NCBI GenBank assembly: GCA_025677815.1
Contig: JAIXMP010000057.1
Span: forward strand, 91,206-155,205
From: Phascolomyces articulosus
Taxonomy: Eukaryota > Mucoromycota > Mucoromycetes > Mucorales > Lichtheimiaceae
Length of the DNA stretch: 64,000 nt
Reading direction: 5' to 3'
Below the pieces are notes generated by a model. The model made no database searches. It was given only the letters and a program-made list of their open reading frames with translations, and had not been told where the DNA came from. Positions 10,939-22,437 of the stretch are shown piece after piece. The number at the start of each line of letters is the position of its first letter. The stretch's first letter is position 1. A program made the position numbers and the translations under genes.

Positions 10939-11617
10939 ATGAATGAATATGGAACTACCGAAATTGGCTTGAATTCAAGAATTGACAGTAGCGAGGCGAT
11001 TAATGAACTCGAGTTGAAGTGCCCCAAAACTATCAAGGACATGTTATTACGAATGATGCGAACATATTCTGGCATTCAACATGATCTTATGACTTGTGGA
11101 TTCAACATATATGGTATGCTGTTTTTAATGGTCATGATGTATTGGTTTTTAAATCATTGTCTAACAATACTTTTTTATATTCAAGCCTTTATATGAATCA
11201 ACTACTGGTAGATAATCCGAAAGGATATGTATGTCGTTTATCAAGATAGAAGAACTTCAGTATCCCGAAGAACCTTGCGATTTTATTGAGTTAATCACAC
11301 CGATTTTAAGAACGATTTATGGAACTAAAATACAAATGGAAAATACTCTGAAAAAGATCAAAACTAAAAAAGCAAATGATAGAGTTCTTGAGTATGGATT
11401 TAAGAAACTGGCAGATATTCTTTCCATTCCCCCATGTTCCACTCCAATCCCTGCTCTAAAAAAAAACCCCCCACTGCATCCAGTTCTTCATCTTCTTTCA
11501 AAAAGAAACCCACTACATCCAATCCTTCCTCCTCTTCCCAAAAGTAAAATAATTGATTATATCTGTCGTGTCCGTAGGAAAAGAATACGCCAAATAGGTG
11601 TATCTAAATTTAAATGA
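10939..11617 (+). pseudogene. Broken protein gene of an unrecognised, probably repeated, Mucorales family
   Basis: Two coding-like pieces share the look of one gene. The first (10939-11115) begins MNEYGTTEIGLNSRID and contains ELKCPKTIKDMLLRMMRTYS and DLMTCGFNIYG. A middle stretch (~11188-11250) reads LYMNQLLVDNPKGYVCRLSR in another frame. The last piece (11240-11617) reads IEELQYPEEPCDFIELI and a long Lys/Pro-rich tail. The donor-like GGTATG at 11113 and acceptor TTCAAG at 11185 suggest an intron, but the phases do not join, and a one-base shift is needed near 11245. The KCPKTIKDM and GYVCRLSR wording resembles hypothetical proteins I associate with Mucorales genomes; no function is known to me. 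Confidence 0.4.
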
Positions 11618-13164
11618 GGAAAAAAAGAATAAATAATAAATAAAATAGAATAACGCCATTATTATGAAATGGTGTGAATTAGAACGGTATACCAAATAAG
11701 GTATAATGTTCAACAATAAAGAAAATAAGAAATGAATAAACGCCCTCTTAACATAAGGCGTAAATTAACAATAACAAATATCAATCCTCATCTCTATGGA
11801 CTCATATAAACACGTACCCAACAATAGATAAATAATTAGAAATAAACACCTCATCGAAAAGTATAAAAGGACCTCAATTTTATTAGATAGTTTGATCATC
11901 ACTATTTTTTATTAAATAAATCGATATAACAGTCTCAACGTATTCTTATCGTCTTTATTTTTTCGATTTTACTACCTTTTATATTTTTCACAATATCCAT
12001 ATAAATACTCCCTTCTCAACATTGTATCGTGCTAATTCTGTAAATGTATATTTTCCATATTCTGTATATTCCGGTGTAGTGCTCCTTAGTCCGTCTGGTA
12101 GCTAAAGTTTTCTTTTACTATTTTTTTATTTCATTATTAATAGCAATATTATTACTATTAAAGTATATTCTATTATAAAGTAATAGAAAGCATTCTTACT
12201 GGCTGAAACTCATTCACATGTTTCAATTGCTTTTGATACCAATTGCATTTGTTTTCAGTAGTATTTGCATTGGCTTTTACAAATTAATGCAAAAGCAAAT
12301 ATTATAAATAGAAGATTAATTAGCTTTGATTAGAGAATCCTCAGTTCTTAGTTTGCTACCTTATTTTCTTAATAAAATATCTTAAAAACTTATTATCTAC
12401 TTCAGACTTCTGTCTTTTGGTCTTTTGAATAAGTGAGATAATATATCGTTCCCTATTCTTTTATTATAATAAGACTATTCCTCTAGCGGTTTCAGACGTA
12501 TAATTCCTGATAATAAGAACCCTCAGACAATCTATCTTTATTTATTTTATTTGAGCCATAACTGATCATTTCATGTTCCTTTTATTAATATCACTTTTAC
12601 TTTATTTACTCTTTTCAGAAGATTCTTTACCTCATATAGAACGCTTAACTGCATGTTCTGTATGCTCTATTCCTTTAATTCATTATTATTATTCTTTTTT
12701 ATCGAATAACGTTTGTATATCGGGTTGCTCTTATTATTTGAGAAAAGTTTCATTGACACATAAATTCACATTTTTTCTTATCAAAATAAACAACCTATAC
12801 TTTGTTAGCTTTCGAATACTACTGTAATTTTGGTTTCACACCAAATAAAAAAAGTCCATACTTATATACCAATAGAAGTTGTAAATCGGATGAATGAAAA
12901 TTGTTTTGTAATAACAATTAATTGATTTCAAGCAAGTCACTGTTACTTACAGTCCAAGTCAAAAAAAAAATTTGTAGAGCAATAAAATCATCTTTTGCTA
13001 GCAAAAGAAAGATTTTTTTTCTAGAAAAAAAAACATAGAAAATAATAGTATATTAATAATAATAATAAAATACGTACAAAGTTAACCACATTAAGGAGTT
13101 ATGTATCTATATTTAAGGATTATTTCCCTAAGATTCGAACTAGTAGAGCACGGCATTTTCTCGC
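11618..13164. other. AT-rich stretch with no recognisable feature
   Basis: Base composition is strongly A/T, and the frame at 12573-12827 is low complexity without a domain. A near-palindrome of T and A runs around TCTAGA lies at 13013-13033. Confidence 0.5.
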
Positions 13165-13465
13165 CTTGATTAATATCGTAATGGATATTTTCGACAAGAA
13201 CAACATGATGGAAAGACTCTTATGGTGAAAAATGCTAGAATACATTATGCTAGTGTTGTATGTCAAAAAGTTGAAGACAGAGGTGCCTTACAGCTTATTT
13301 CTCATTTTTAAACCTATTGGATTGTTTTGGCCAAAGCTAAAGACCGGTATACGGCGCGAGCTTTCGACAAAGGATGATACGCTGACTTCACGTATTATCG
13401 AATCTGCTAAGCACGTAACTCCTAAAAACTGCTGGGGTTGGATATCGCATTCTAGATTCTAAGCT
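13165..13465 (+). pseudogene. Tc1/mariner-type DDE transposase, C-terminal remnant
   Basis: One frame reads HFLALINIVMDIFDKNNM (~13150-13203). A second reads GKTLMVKNARIHYASVV (~13213-13262), aligning with the second catalytic block that is normally (M)DNARIH; here a Lys replaces the catalytic Asp. A third (~13300-13459) reads FKPIGLFWPKLKTGIRRELS, TSRIIESAKHVT and CWGWISHSRF, the conserved C-terminus after the third acidic residue (normally NPIExFWSKxK). The usual Glu is replaced as well (PIGLFW rather than PIELFW). Two frame changes plus two lost catalytic positions make it dead. Terminal repeats were not found. Confidence 0.7.
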
Positions 13466-14213
13466 GCATCCTGAAGGAGAAGATGTTATAACTCTAAGTT
13501 ATATTCAATTTATTCAATCTATTATTTATTTTCTGAATGTATTAAGTATCATGTGAAACTTTTAAAAAAATAGATGGTAGAAAATAGTTATGTAAAATTT
13601 AAAGAATAATAACCATGGACGCAAATATAAGAAGAGTAGGGACGCGAGGTTAGAAATAATAGAGCGCAAAGTAAAAATCTAACAATGTGAGGTGAAATGA
13701 TATTGTGCACAAAAGTGTAAATTCATGATACGTGAAACTGAAAATCACCCTCCTATATCATCAAAAATTTGTTTTCCCATATTCAAAAAAAAACCACCAT
13801 GATTGATGCTTTCAATCTAACGTCGGCTCAAAGGAAGATAACAATTGATCGGATCAAATCATTATATCACTGCATTTTTTTTTCAGCCATTTCTTTAAGT
13901 GGTAAACGTATATACTTGCATATCCATGTTTGTTTCATAACAGAAATATCAAATTTTAATTATAAAAAATATGAATTAACTATGAAATCATTAACACGTA
14001 ATGATACGCTTCTGATGAGGAAGAGATTGGATATAAAAATATGAAATTCATGATGTGGGTAATTAATAAATGGATAATCTATGATATATGTTGTTGTTGT
14101 TATTTTTTTTGTATATAAAACGCATGGGATGATGATAAACAATGTTGAATGAAGGTAGGAAGGTAGATAGGAAGGTTTGGGAAGAGAACGACTCATCCAA
14201 AATAAAAATGACT
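13466..14213. other. Intergenic, no gene seen
   Basis: Open frames at 13769-14044 and 13960-14217 overlap on opposite strands and carry no motif. This is probably the 3' flank of the PQ-loop gene. Confidence 0.5.
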
Positions 14214-15534
14214 TCATGGTATCGGCTCATAAGTCAATCCAGGTTGCTGTTCTTGTAGTAAATCAGGATGGTAAGATGAAACACCCAGCCACTTTTTGAT
14301 TTTGGAAGAAAAAAGGATGGCTTGCATGACAGTTAAGGAATCAATTGCCAATTGTACTGCGCCGCAGATATCAAATTGAACTGGAGCGTTCGTATAGATA
14401 AAATAAAACAGTTTGAAACTATCACCAAGAAACTAATATTATTTATGAATATTTAAGTTAGTTATATATATATACACGTATATCTATATAATTACAATAA
14501 CTTTGATCTTTTTACTCTCCAAACAAAAAACAAATATAAAAACCACCATACTCCCATGTTGTTTAGGTAACCCATGAAAAAATAAATAAATAATATTTTA
14601 CCCAGGTTGCCATTACAATCGCGCTAAAGCCAACAGTGGATCGTCGCTTAAAGTTTGAAACACATTGGGGGAGAGGTAACGTACTTTCGATGCCTAGACT
14701 AAGAGCGCCCAGCGTCTCAATAAACCAAGCATTATATCCAAAGAACTGATAAGCAACGGCAATGATGGTTGTAAACCCAAGCAAAAAATTAACATAGTCA
14801 AGGTAATGATCCCATGCCCAAATTCGCTTGATCATCATCTTGATATCATGGCATTTCTTTTTATTGTTGATGATCTCATGATGATCCAAGAGTGGTTGTT
14901 GTTGTTCATGTTTGATAATGGGTTTGTAACGAATAACAATTTCCAGCAAGACCAGCTGTGCTGTAATCATAACTAAGGATTGAATCAATAAGGTATTATC
15001 AAATCGTTTGCCAAGCCTATTATAATAATGATAACCAGTGGGTAGGTTAAAAATAACTGATTTGTTAATATGTATTATATTTTTATACAAATTTAGATAC
15101 AATGGAGTTATGATGCATACCAAAAAAAGACTCGTAGAATACTAGTTGATATTAAAAATAAAAATAAATTAGATGGTGGGTACTCTTTTTCTTAATGGAT
15201 CGTATCATTATAATAATAAAAAGGCGAGTTACTTTGAAAATAATAGAATGGCACAAGTTACAGGATTGAACCCATCACTCGATTGTTGCTTACGAATAAT
15301 AAAATACTGAATTTTTCATATGCAAGTTGTTATGGATAAGCAAAAAAAAAAGAAGGGGTTACACTTTTTCTATTAGTTACAAACTTCATTAATGCAGCAT
15401 ATATCTTCTACATATCTTTGTTATTATTATTATTATGATAAATTATCATTACTATTGCATACTTGATCAACATAACCAATGACCGGTCCAATGGCCATAG
15501 CGATCGATAATGCCAACGATGCCAGATCAGACAT
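14214..15534 (-). CDS. PQ-loop repeat membrane protein (SLC66A2 / yeast Any1-like)
   Basis: Multi-pass endomembrane protein of the PQ-loop family; relatives (PQLC1/SLC66A2 in animals, Any1/Cfs1 in yeast) influence phospholipid asymmetry at Golgi/endosomes. Minus-strand exons 15534-15463, 15306-15233, 15141-15121 (only 21 nt), 15016-14602 and 14432-14214 give 266 residues. PQ-loop one is read across the first introns as GPVIGYVDQ then SSDGFNPVT; PQ-loop two is STLPLPQCVSNFKRRSTVGFS. Six to seven hydrophobic helices are visible, including FLGFTTIIAVAYQFFG-like and VQFDICGAVQLAIDSL stretches, and FLGDSFKLFYF is strongly conserved in this subfamily. The start is 421 bases from the divergent endopolyphosphatase start, so the two may share a promoter. 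Function is by family only. Confidence 0.88.
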
Positions 15535-15954
15535 TTCGAATGAGTAAAAGAAAAAAGAAAAAAGGAGTGGAGAAAGAAAAGGAAAGAAGAGAAATAAAAA
15601 TGAGCGTAAAAAAAACGAGAGAAAAAAGTACGGGGTGGGAGTGTTTAGGAAAAGATAGTGTAAGAGGCGAAAAATAGAAGTGTTTTGAGTTGACTTGTGT
15701 GAGTTGTGTATTAAGGAGAGTATGGAGTGTGTTAAGTAAGAAGGGTCTTATTGACTTGTGAAAAAGAAAAAGGGAACGATACTCAAAATAAAGGAGCGAA
15801 ACAATAAGAATAAATAGAAGGTCAAAATTAATGCCGTCATCTCAAAGTGTAACCAAGCGGAGTTTGATCGAAAGATCGATGGCTTACCGCTTACCGTTTA
15901 TAAACCCATCCTCTTTTTCTTTCTTTTCTTTTTCAATCCAAAAACAAAATAGCC
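15535..15954. promoter_or_regulatory. Divergent promoter region
   Basis: The 420 bases between two outward-facing starts are purine-rich on the + strand (15540-15680) and then pyrimidine-rich just upstream of the endopolyphosphatase ATG (15911-15935, CTTTTTCTTTC-type), a common fungal pre-start tract. A local inverted repeat GATCGAAAGATC lies at 15867-15878. No defined factor site is claimed. Confidence 0.4.
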
Positions 15955-17701
15955 ATGTATTTTGTTAAAACAGTTGTAACAACTATCTTATTGTCATCTA
16001 CTTTGACATATGCATATTTACCGATAGAACAACAACATCCATTACAAAAACCTTCAAGGAATGTTCCAAATCTAAATGGAAAGTTTTTGCATATCACTGA
16101 TATTCATGTAATGTATACACTCCATGTTATTGGTATACTGACAGTGGTTGATAGGTTTATTTTCTTGGTTTCTATAATACATGAAATGATCTCTAATGTT
16201 TCCCATAACTATATGATAGATTGATCCATATTATCAAGACGAAGCAACGATAAAATCAGGATGCCATTTTCAAGCCAAAAAGCATCATAAGAAGAAGAAA
16301 CGAAAAGGAAAATTAGCAGGGTATTGGGGTAGTCCAACAAAAGGATGTGATGCTCCGCCACGTTTAGCGGAACACGCCATCGATTGGATAGGTGAAAGAT
16401 GGAAGGAGGAGATCGATTTTATCGTTTGGACAGGCGATAATGCAAGGTTTGTTGTTCTATAATATAAAAAAGAACGCTTTTTTTTGCTCCTATTTCTATG
16501 CATCAATGTTTAAAATTATTTGTCAACAACCATTGAATTCCTTTTCAACTAAAACAACTCTAAATTGAACACAAAAAAATAGACATGATCTTGATAGTAA
16601 GAATCTACCTCGTACAAAGAAAGAAATATTGGCGCTTAATCAAGCCATTACCTATAGAATTCAAGAAGCATTTCATCGTAAAGATAACACAACAATTCCT
16701 ATCATTCCTTGCATAGGTAAAGACAACAAAAAAAAGTATTCCTATCATTTATCGAGAGGATGTCGATCAGGTTTATGGATAGCTAACAAAGTCTATTCTT
16801 CCTTTACCTAGGCAACAATGATGTTCATCCCCATAATCGTCTTCAAGTCACTAGCATGATTGAAACATATAGTGAAATGTGGCGAGATTTTATTCCTCCA
16901 GATCAACTACCCGTATTTCGACAAGGGGGTTACTATGCGATCGACATTGCACCAGGATTGCGTGTATTGGTTCTTAATACACTTTACTTTTTCAATTCAA
17001 ATGATCTTGTGAATGGATGTCAGGATAGAGATGGACCCGAACACGCTCATTTTGAATGGATCATTGACCAATTGGCTATGGCTCGACGAGATCGTGCGCG
17101 CGTATACATCACAGGTCACGTTCCTCCAACAGATCGAACATTTTACCCAGCTTGTCTTGATCGATACATCGACATATCACTCGAATATCAGGACGTTATA
17201 ACGGGTCACTTTTATGGACATGTTAACCGGGATCATTTCAATGTTTTACAAAAGAATCAGGATCGGGCAAAAGATAAGGTGGATATTACCAAAACTACGA
17301 GAGATGAATTTTCTTCCATGCTTAGGAAACAATACAAGAGGATCCAACGAGATAAATCGGCTGTAGTAGTTCATGTGGCTCCTCCCATCATACCTGAATA
17401 TAATCCCACATTCCGTATCAATGAATATGATACCGATCCAACATCCTCCAACTTTGGTACATGGACCAAATATACTCAGTACTACATCGATTTGAATTAT
17501 TATAACGGTAAAAAACATCCTGAACTTGAATCCCCACAATTTTATGAAGAATATGCTACAGATACTGAATATGGTATGAAGGATTTGTCAACAGAGAGTT
17601 GGATGGATCTTGCTCAACGGTTGACACAAAAAGGTTCTAAAAAATCGAAAAAATTATGGAAAAAATTTGTCAATAACTTGTTTGTTCAAACAGAACACTA
17701 A
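15955..17701 (+). CDS. PPN1: Endopolyphosphatase (calcineurin-like phosphoesterase)
   Basis: Vacuolar enzyme that cuts inorganic polyphosphate chains internally. Exons 15955-16107, 16220-16446, 16583-16716 and 16812-17701 give 467 residues. A signal/anchor peptide occupies residues ~1-22. Metallophosphoesterase motifs appear in order: FLHITDIH (motif with Asp and His ligands), WTGDNARHD (GDxxRHD spanning the second intron), CIGNNDVHPHN (the GNxD/E block with Asn in place of the usual His), ITGHVPP and a GHFYGH late block (GHxxxH). KSGCHF and GCDAPP near the N-terminus are also family-typical. Compared with yeast Ppn1 (674 residues) this form lacks the long C-terminal region and ends in a Lys-rich stretch. 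Sphingomyelinase-type phosphodiesterases share the fold but not the GDNARHD wording. Confidence 0.87.
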
Positions 17702-20700
17702 AAATCATTATAATTTATTATAAAAATTTATAATATAATAAACTTGCCGTCGCATGACCTTAACGGAATAAATCAGTATTTAAACGCAATTGAAGGAAAC
17801 GAGCGTCACATGGTAACGCGTGAGCCCATGTTCAGAATTTTAGTGGACCAGTGTAATATATATTGATGAGTAAAAGTCTTTCCTTGTTTGTCTTTCTCTT
17901 ATCATTCTAGCAATTCCTCATCCTGCACCTCATTGCTTTATTTTCAGAATGACATTTACCAAACAATGGATTGTATGTATGTTATCTAACGGTATTTGGA
18001 GGTGGAATGGAACTAACTTGCTAGATTAAGAGACGTTTTTGATGCTGGCAATAAAGTTTAAGAATGTTCCACAATACCTAGGAATTAAAATCATTTTTTG
18101 TACAACCCAAGCGATTTTAAATTTGCATTGTAGTTATAGCTCATTATTATAGTTACCAATTGAAGAAATTTTTGATACTGATAATTCAATATATATGAAG
18201 GCTTAATGTTATGCATTATTACCACTTTTAATTTCCCAATGTCTGGGTATAGATTGCTTAATGTTGAAATAGGGGAGATAAACTAGGAACAGAATGCAAA
18301 TATTTGTATATTCTTATTGTTGTGGTCACAAGATATGAACTTTGTTGCAAATAGAACACGGAAAGTACTAATAATTACATCCGAACAGTGAAAGTAAGTG
18401 ATGTAAAATGATATCATCGTCAATGTTGATACAGGATAATTGGGCTAATGTTTTATGTTATATTTTTCTTGTAATAATAGTGATGCAATATAGAAAAGCA
18501 GCTATTTATCACGAACTTCTAACATGGTATAAAGAATTGCTCTAGTATAAATGGTCGCATGCTTGAAGTGGGTGTCCACTCCCCTATGGTCATTCCTTAT
18601 TTATTTAAAAGAAAGTATTATTTTTTTAGCCTATCCTTCAGTCCCTCTACTCTTTATTGTAATTGTACGTATTAAATATACATAAAGAGCAATAATTCAT
18701 TTTTACACAAAACTTATCATTGGCTTGTATATATCATATTCATCAATTTGATCTGAGGAGGGATGGGGCTAAAAGAGGCTATTTGAATAATAATAAAAAA
18801 GGTGCAACTATCCTTTTTTTTTTCGTTAATAATAAACGTAGTATATTTATAATTAAAAATAAGAGATTAATATAAATAGAAATTGATTAGAATTCATAAC
18901 ATTTTATTTACTAATCAGCTCGAAAAATAAATATGACCGGGATAGCTTTTAACTATTTTCAGCTGTGGCCGCTGATCCCCGAATCATTTAACATTCTGTT
19001 TTATAGGTGGTAGGTACGCGTTACATACAAGGTATATGAATATAAACATAAACCATTAATAATATGTCAAATACGTCTACGAACCGCGTTTTATAAGGTG
19101 GAATATCGTAATGGACAGGCATGCATGTTAAGACAATAGTAATTGTAATATTCCTTACAACGACGTCAGCGCACAACTCTGTCTGCTTACTGTTTAAATA
19201 TAAATAGTTCGTAATTTCCCAATTCGTAACTATTATAGGTTTCATAATATAATAATAATATAATATAAAACTGAACATGTTTTTGTGCGCTCCATTCTAT
19301 AATGGGTTTGGCAAAAAAAAAAAAAATGCTTGCATGTGTGAAGATATTACTATTATCATTGATTTCCTTCTCATATTCTCGCCTCATATGTAATTAAAAC
19401 AAAAATGCGAATGCTCGTTCTGAATAGTATATATTTTCACATTACACACACTAACTCATCTCGCTTTCCATCACTTTTGTACTGGGGTACGTTTAAAAGA
19501 TATTGATGACCCACATTTTATAATAGCGATTTATTAGACATTCTATTAGTTTTCGAAATTCATTAAACCAAAGACGATCTAGTCCTGGTGACACAATGTA
19601 GGAAAGAAAAAGAAATGTGTAGTGTGGAGAAACTACCCGATTATTTGCACTTTTTGTTGGGAAATCAAAATATTTCCAGGTTTGTTAATAATTCACCCTC
19701 TTCAGCCACAAAAATAAAATCCTAAATTGGTCAAACTGTCTTGAATCAGATCGCTCCTGTCATTTTATATTTTTACTTCTCCCACTAAGAATCTTCTTTA
19801 CATTCTTCTATTTAATTATAAGAAACAGGATGATCCTTTTTTTTTTGTATACAGTATTTATAACAAATACATTAGAAAATGATAGAATATACTTTGAAGG
19901 TTCATTTAATATTGTCTTTTACAATGATTATCTTGTTCGCATACACAAAAAAGAGTAGTCGCGTGCTCGTAGCACAGCAATAATATATTTTATTGACGTT
20001 AGTCTATTTTCTGCTAACTGCACAAGGTATAAATGATAATCTCGCTCCTCTTATGTCCGTTTTTTGTGTTATTTTTCTACACTCTTCAAACGATGTAGAA
20101 AAGAAACCAAAAAGTGGATACTTTTTTTTTTGGATTGTTTATACTTATGGATATAATATGTATTATAAAATCACGAATTAATATGATTCTCTTGTTGGTT
20201 CATATCATTAATGGGATAATAGTAATATGAATGTAAATAATAAAGTTGCCATCAACAGGTGATTCTGCACTCCATGGCTTAGTTTAATTATTTGACACTA
20301 AGCAGAAAAAAGAAAGGCATTGAGTTTATACAACAACATGCAATATAAAGCCTTATAGGTATCAAAGAAATGGTTAATATAGTGTACAACAAGCAATATA
20401 TTGCAAAGATCTTCAATCTGTAAACTATAGATTTACCAACAAAATAAATGGTATACATATCGTACTGGAGCAACCAATGAATGCGCATGCCCTAATATTT
20501 GGAATAATAAAGACATAAAAGCAAAGAAATGTCCAGAATAATACAAGTTATTAATATCTTCTACTCTAATCGTATTCCTCACATGATGGCAGCAGCGCAT
20601 CATTATTTGTTTCTATATATAAAATACCAAGATTATTCAAAATTTATGATTGTCACTTTTAAAAGTTGGGAGTGGGTGGGCAGAGGAGAATATAACAGTT

Positions 20701-21006
20701 TCTTCCGGGGGAGAATACGAAGGATATACTCATAATATTTAGATTAGTATTTGAAACCTACTATTCTTTATAAGTTGACGAAATAGCAGACACAGCCACG
20801 AAAAGATAAACATCAGCAATATGGTCGCTGATGAAAAGGTAGAAGTTTAGCACTCAATTATAGTTATTTAGGAATATCAAATAAAAAGAGTTTAGGAAGA
20901 GGGGAGATAAACACTTTTTTCTTCTTTTACTTTTTTTTAGCCTACCAACCTCCTTTTCCCTCTCTCTTTCCTCTCCTTTCTTCTTTCTTGAAAAAATATA
21001 AGATTA
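17702..21006. other. 3.3-kb gene-poor interval
   Basis: No coding region recognised. All frames are short and A/T-driven. The last ~70 bases before 21007 are a CT-rich tract typical of a fungal promoter next to a well-expressed gene. Confidence 0.55.
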
Positions 21007-22260
21007 ATGACACGTCTTCCCAAATTTTTAGCCTTAGCTACCATGGTAGCTGGTATGGCTACTAATGCTCTTGCTGCTGTCAAAGAGCTCAATGCCGCCG
21101 AATTTACATTGAACGGCAAAGTGGGCTATTATGAACCCGCATTAAAAAAACTCGATGGTGTATTGACTAAAGTAACCGTCTCTGATGTATTAGCCAGTGC
21201 TAATCACCCCACCAAGGCTTACTCTGGCGATTTCAATACACAATTTACTTGGGACAAGCAATCTGGCTATGATGACCAAAACACCAAATCATGGTATCCT
21301 CAAGGTTTAACAACTTCCTCTGATGCTTATGATAAAGGTACTGTCGAAGGTAAAGATGTCATCTTGGCCTCCTGGTACTCCAAAGGTTCCAGCAAGGGTG
21401 TTCGTATCTCGTTTATTGATGTTGCTGGCAAAAAGTATCGTAATGTCTTGCTTGTTGTTCCCGAAGAAGAAGGTCCTTCTTTCCATTCCGTCAAAATTCA
21501 TGCTGGTGGTATCATGTGGTATGGTGACAAGCTTTACGTCGTAGATACTGCTAATGGTATTCGTATTTTTGATACTTCGCGCATTTATGAAGTCGATGTG
21601 GGAGATGGTATTGGTAAGGTTGGATCCAAATACCAAGCTTATAACTACAAGTAAGTAAAAGTGATAAGTAGCATATATAAATTTGTTACAGCTTATGAAA
21701 AAAAAAAGAACAGATTTTGATGTGTAGTATATCAACAACTTGACCTAACATTTTATATGAATAGATATGTCATTCCTCAATGGGGTCATTACTTGCCTGG
21801 CAGCAAAGTTGCTGATAGTTTCAAGTACAGTTTCATCTCCCTCGATCGTACCACCACACCTGATTCTATTGTCATGGGTCAATACAATGAAACTGGTGCT
21901 AATAACCGTGTCGTTCGATTCGATATTGATGCCTCCACACGTACTTTGAAGCATACAACCGGCACCACCGCAGTTGCTACCAAGTTTTATTACTTTGGCG
22001 TTGAGAAAATGCAAGGAGCAGCATCCATCACTGTCAATGGCAAATCTAAGTATTTCTTTAGCTGCAGCCGTACCGCTGCTAACCGTGGTGCTTTGGTGAC
22101 ATGGACCGAAGGTTCTACTGCTGATCCCAGGGAATACTCTGGTGTCATGTCAACAGGTCCTGAAGACTTTTCTTACCGAAAACAAACAGGCGAATTATGG
22201 ACCTTGGGTGAACATCCTGGTAACCGTCCCGTGTATGGCATTAAAGCCAGTGATTATTAA
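21007..22260 (+). CDS. Secreted protein of unknown function, possibly beta-propeller-like
   Basis: Two exons (21007-21650 and 21765-22260; donor GTAAGT, acceptor ATAG) give 379 residues. A clear signal peptide covers residues 1-23 (LATMVAGMATNALAAV, likely cut after ALA). The mature chain has repeated short beta-type segments with conserved-looking turns such as VILASWYSKG, VKIHAGGIMWYGDKLYV, VDTANGIRIFDTSRI, FYYFGVEKMQGAASI and GPEDFSYRKQTGELWTLGEHPG; the DTANGIRIFD wording resembles blades of a propeller. No catalytic signature is evident and there are few cysteines. Codon use is biased toward C-ending codons relative to nearby genes, suggesting strong expression. I recognise relatives only as conserved secreted hypothetical proteins in fungi and actinobacteria. 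Confidence 0.8.
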
Positions 22261-22312
22261 TCTCCCAATTATTCCCACCATGATACTATCATTTTTTCCC
22301 AAATAAACATCA

Positions 22313-22340
22313 TATAATAATAATAATAATAATAATAATA
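22313..22340. repeat. TAA/ATA microsatellite in the 3' intergenic gap
   Basis: About nine copies of AAT lie between the convergent secreted-protein gene and transcription-factor gene. Confidence 0.9.
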
Positions 22341-22437
22341 TAAACAAACCAAAAACAAATTATTTGTACATATACACACAATATCTGTCATCCATTTATT
22401 ATATAGCACAAGTAAAAAAAAGATGTCCTTCTTCATT

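Noticed and set aside
15867..15878. GATCGAAAGATC inverted repeat as a tRNA or snRNA feature
   Set aside because: No cloverleaf arms or A/B box pair could be assembled around it; no tRNA gene was recognised anywhere in the window by eye.
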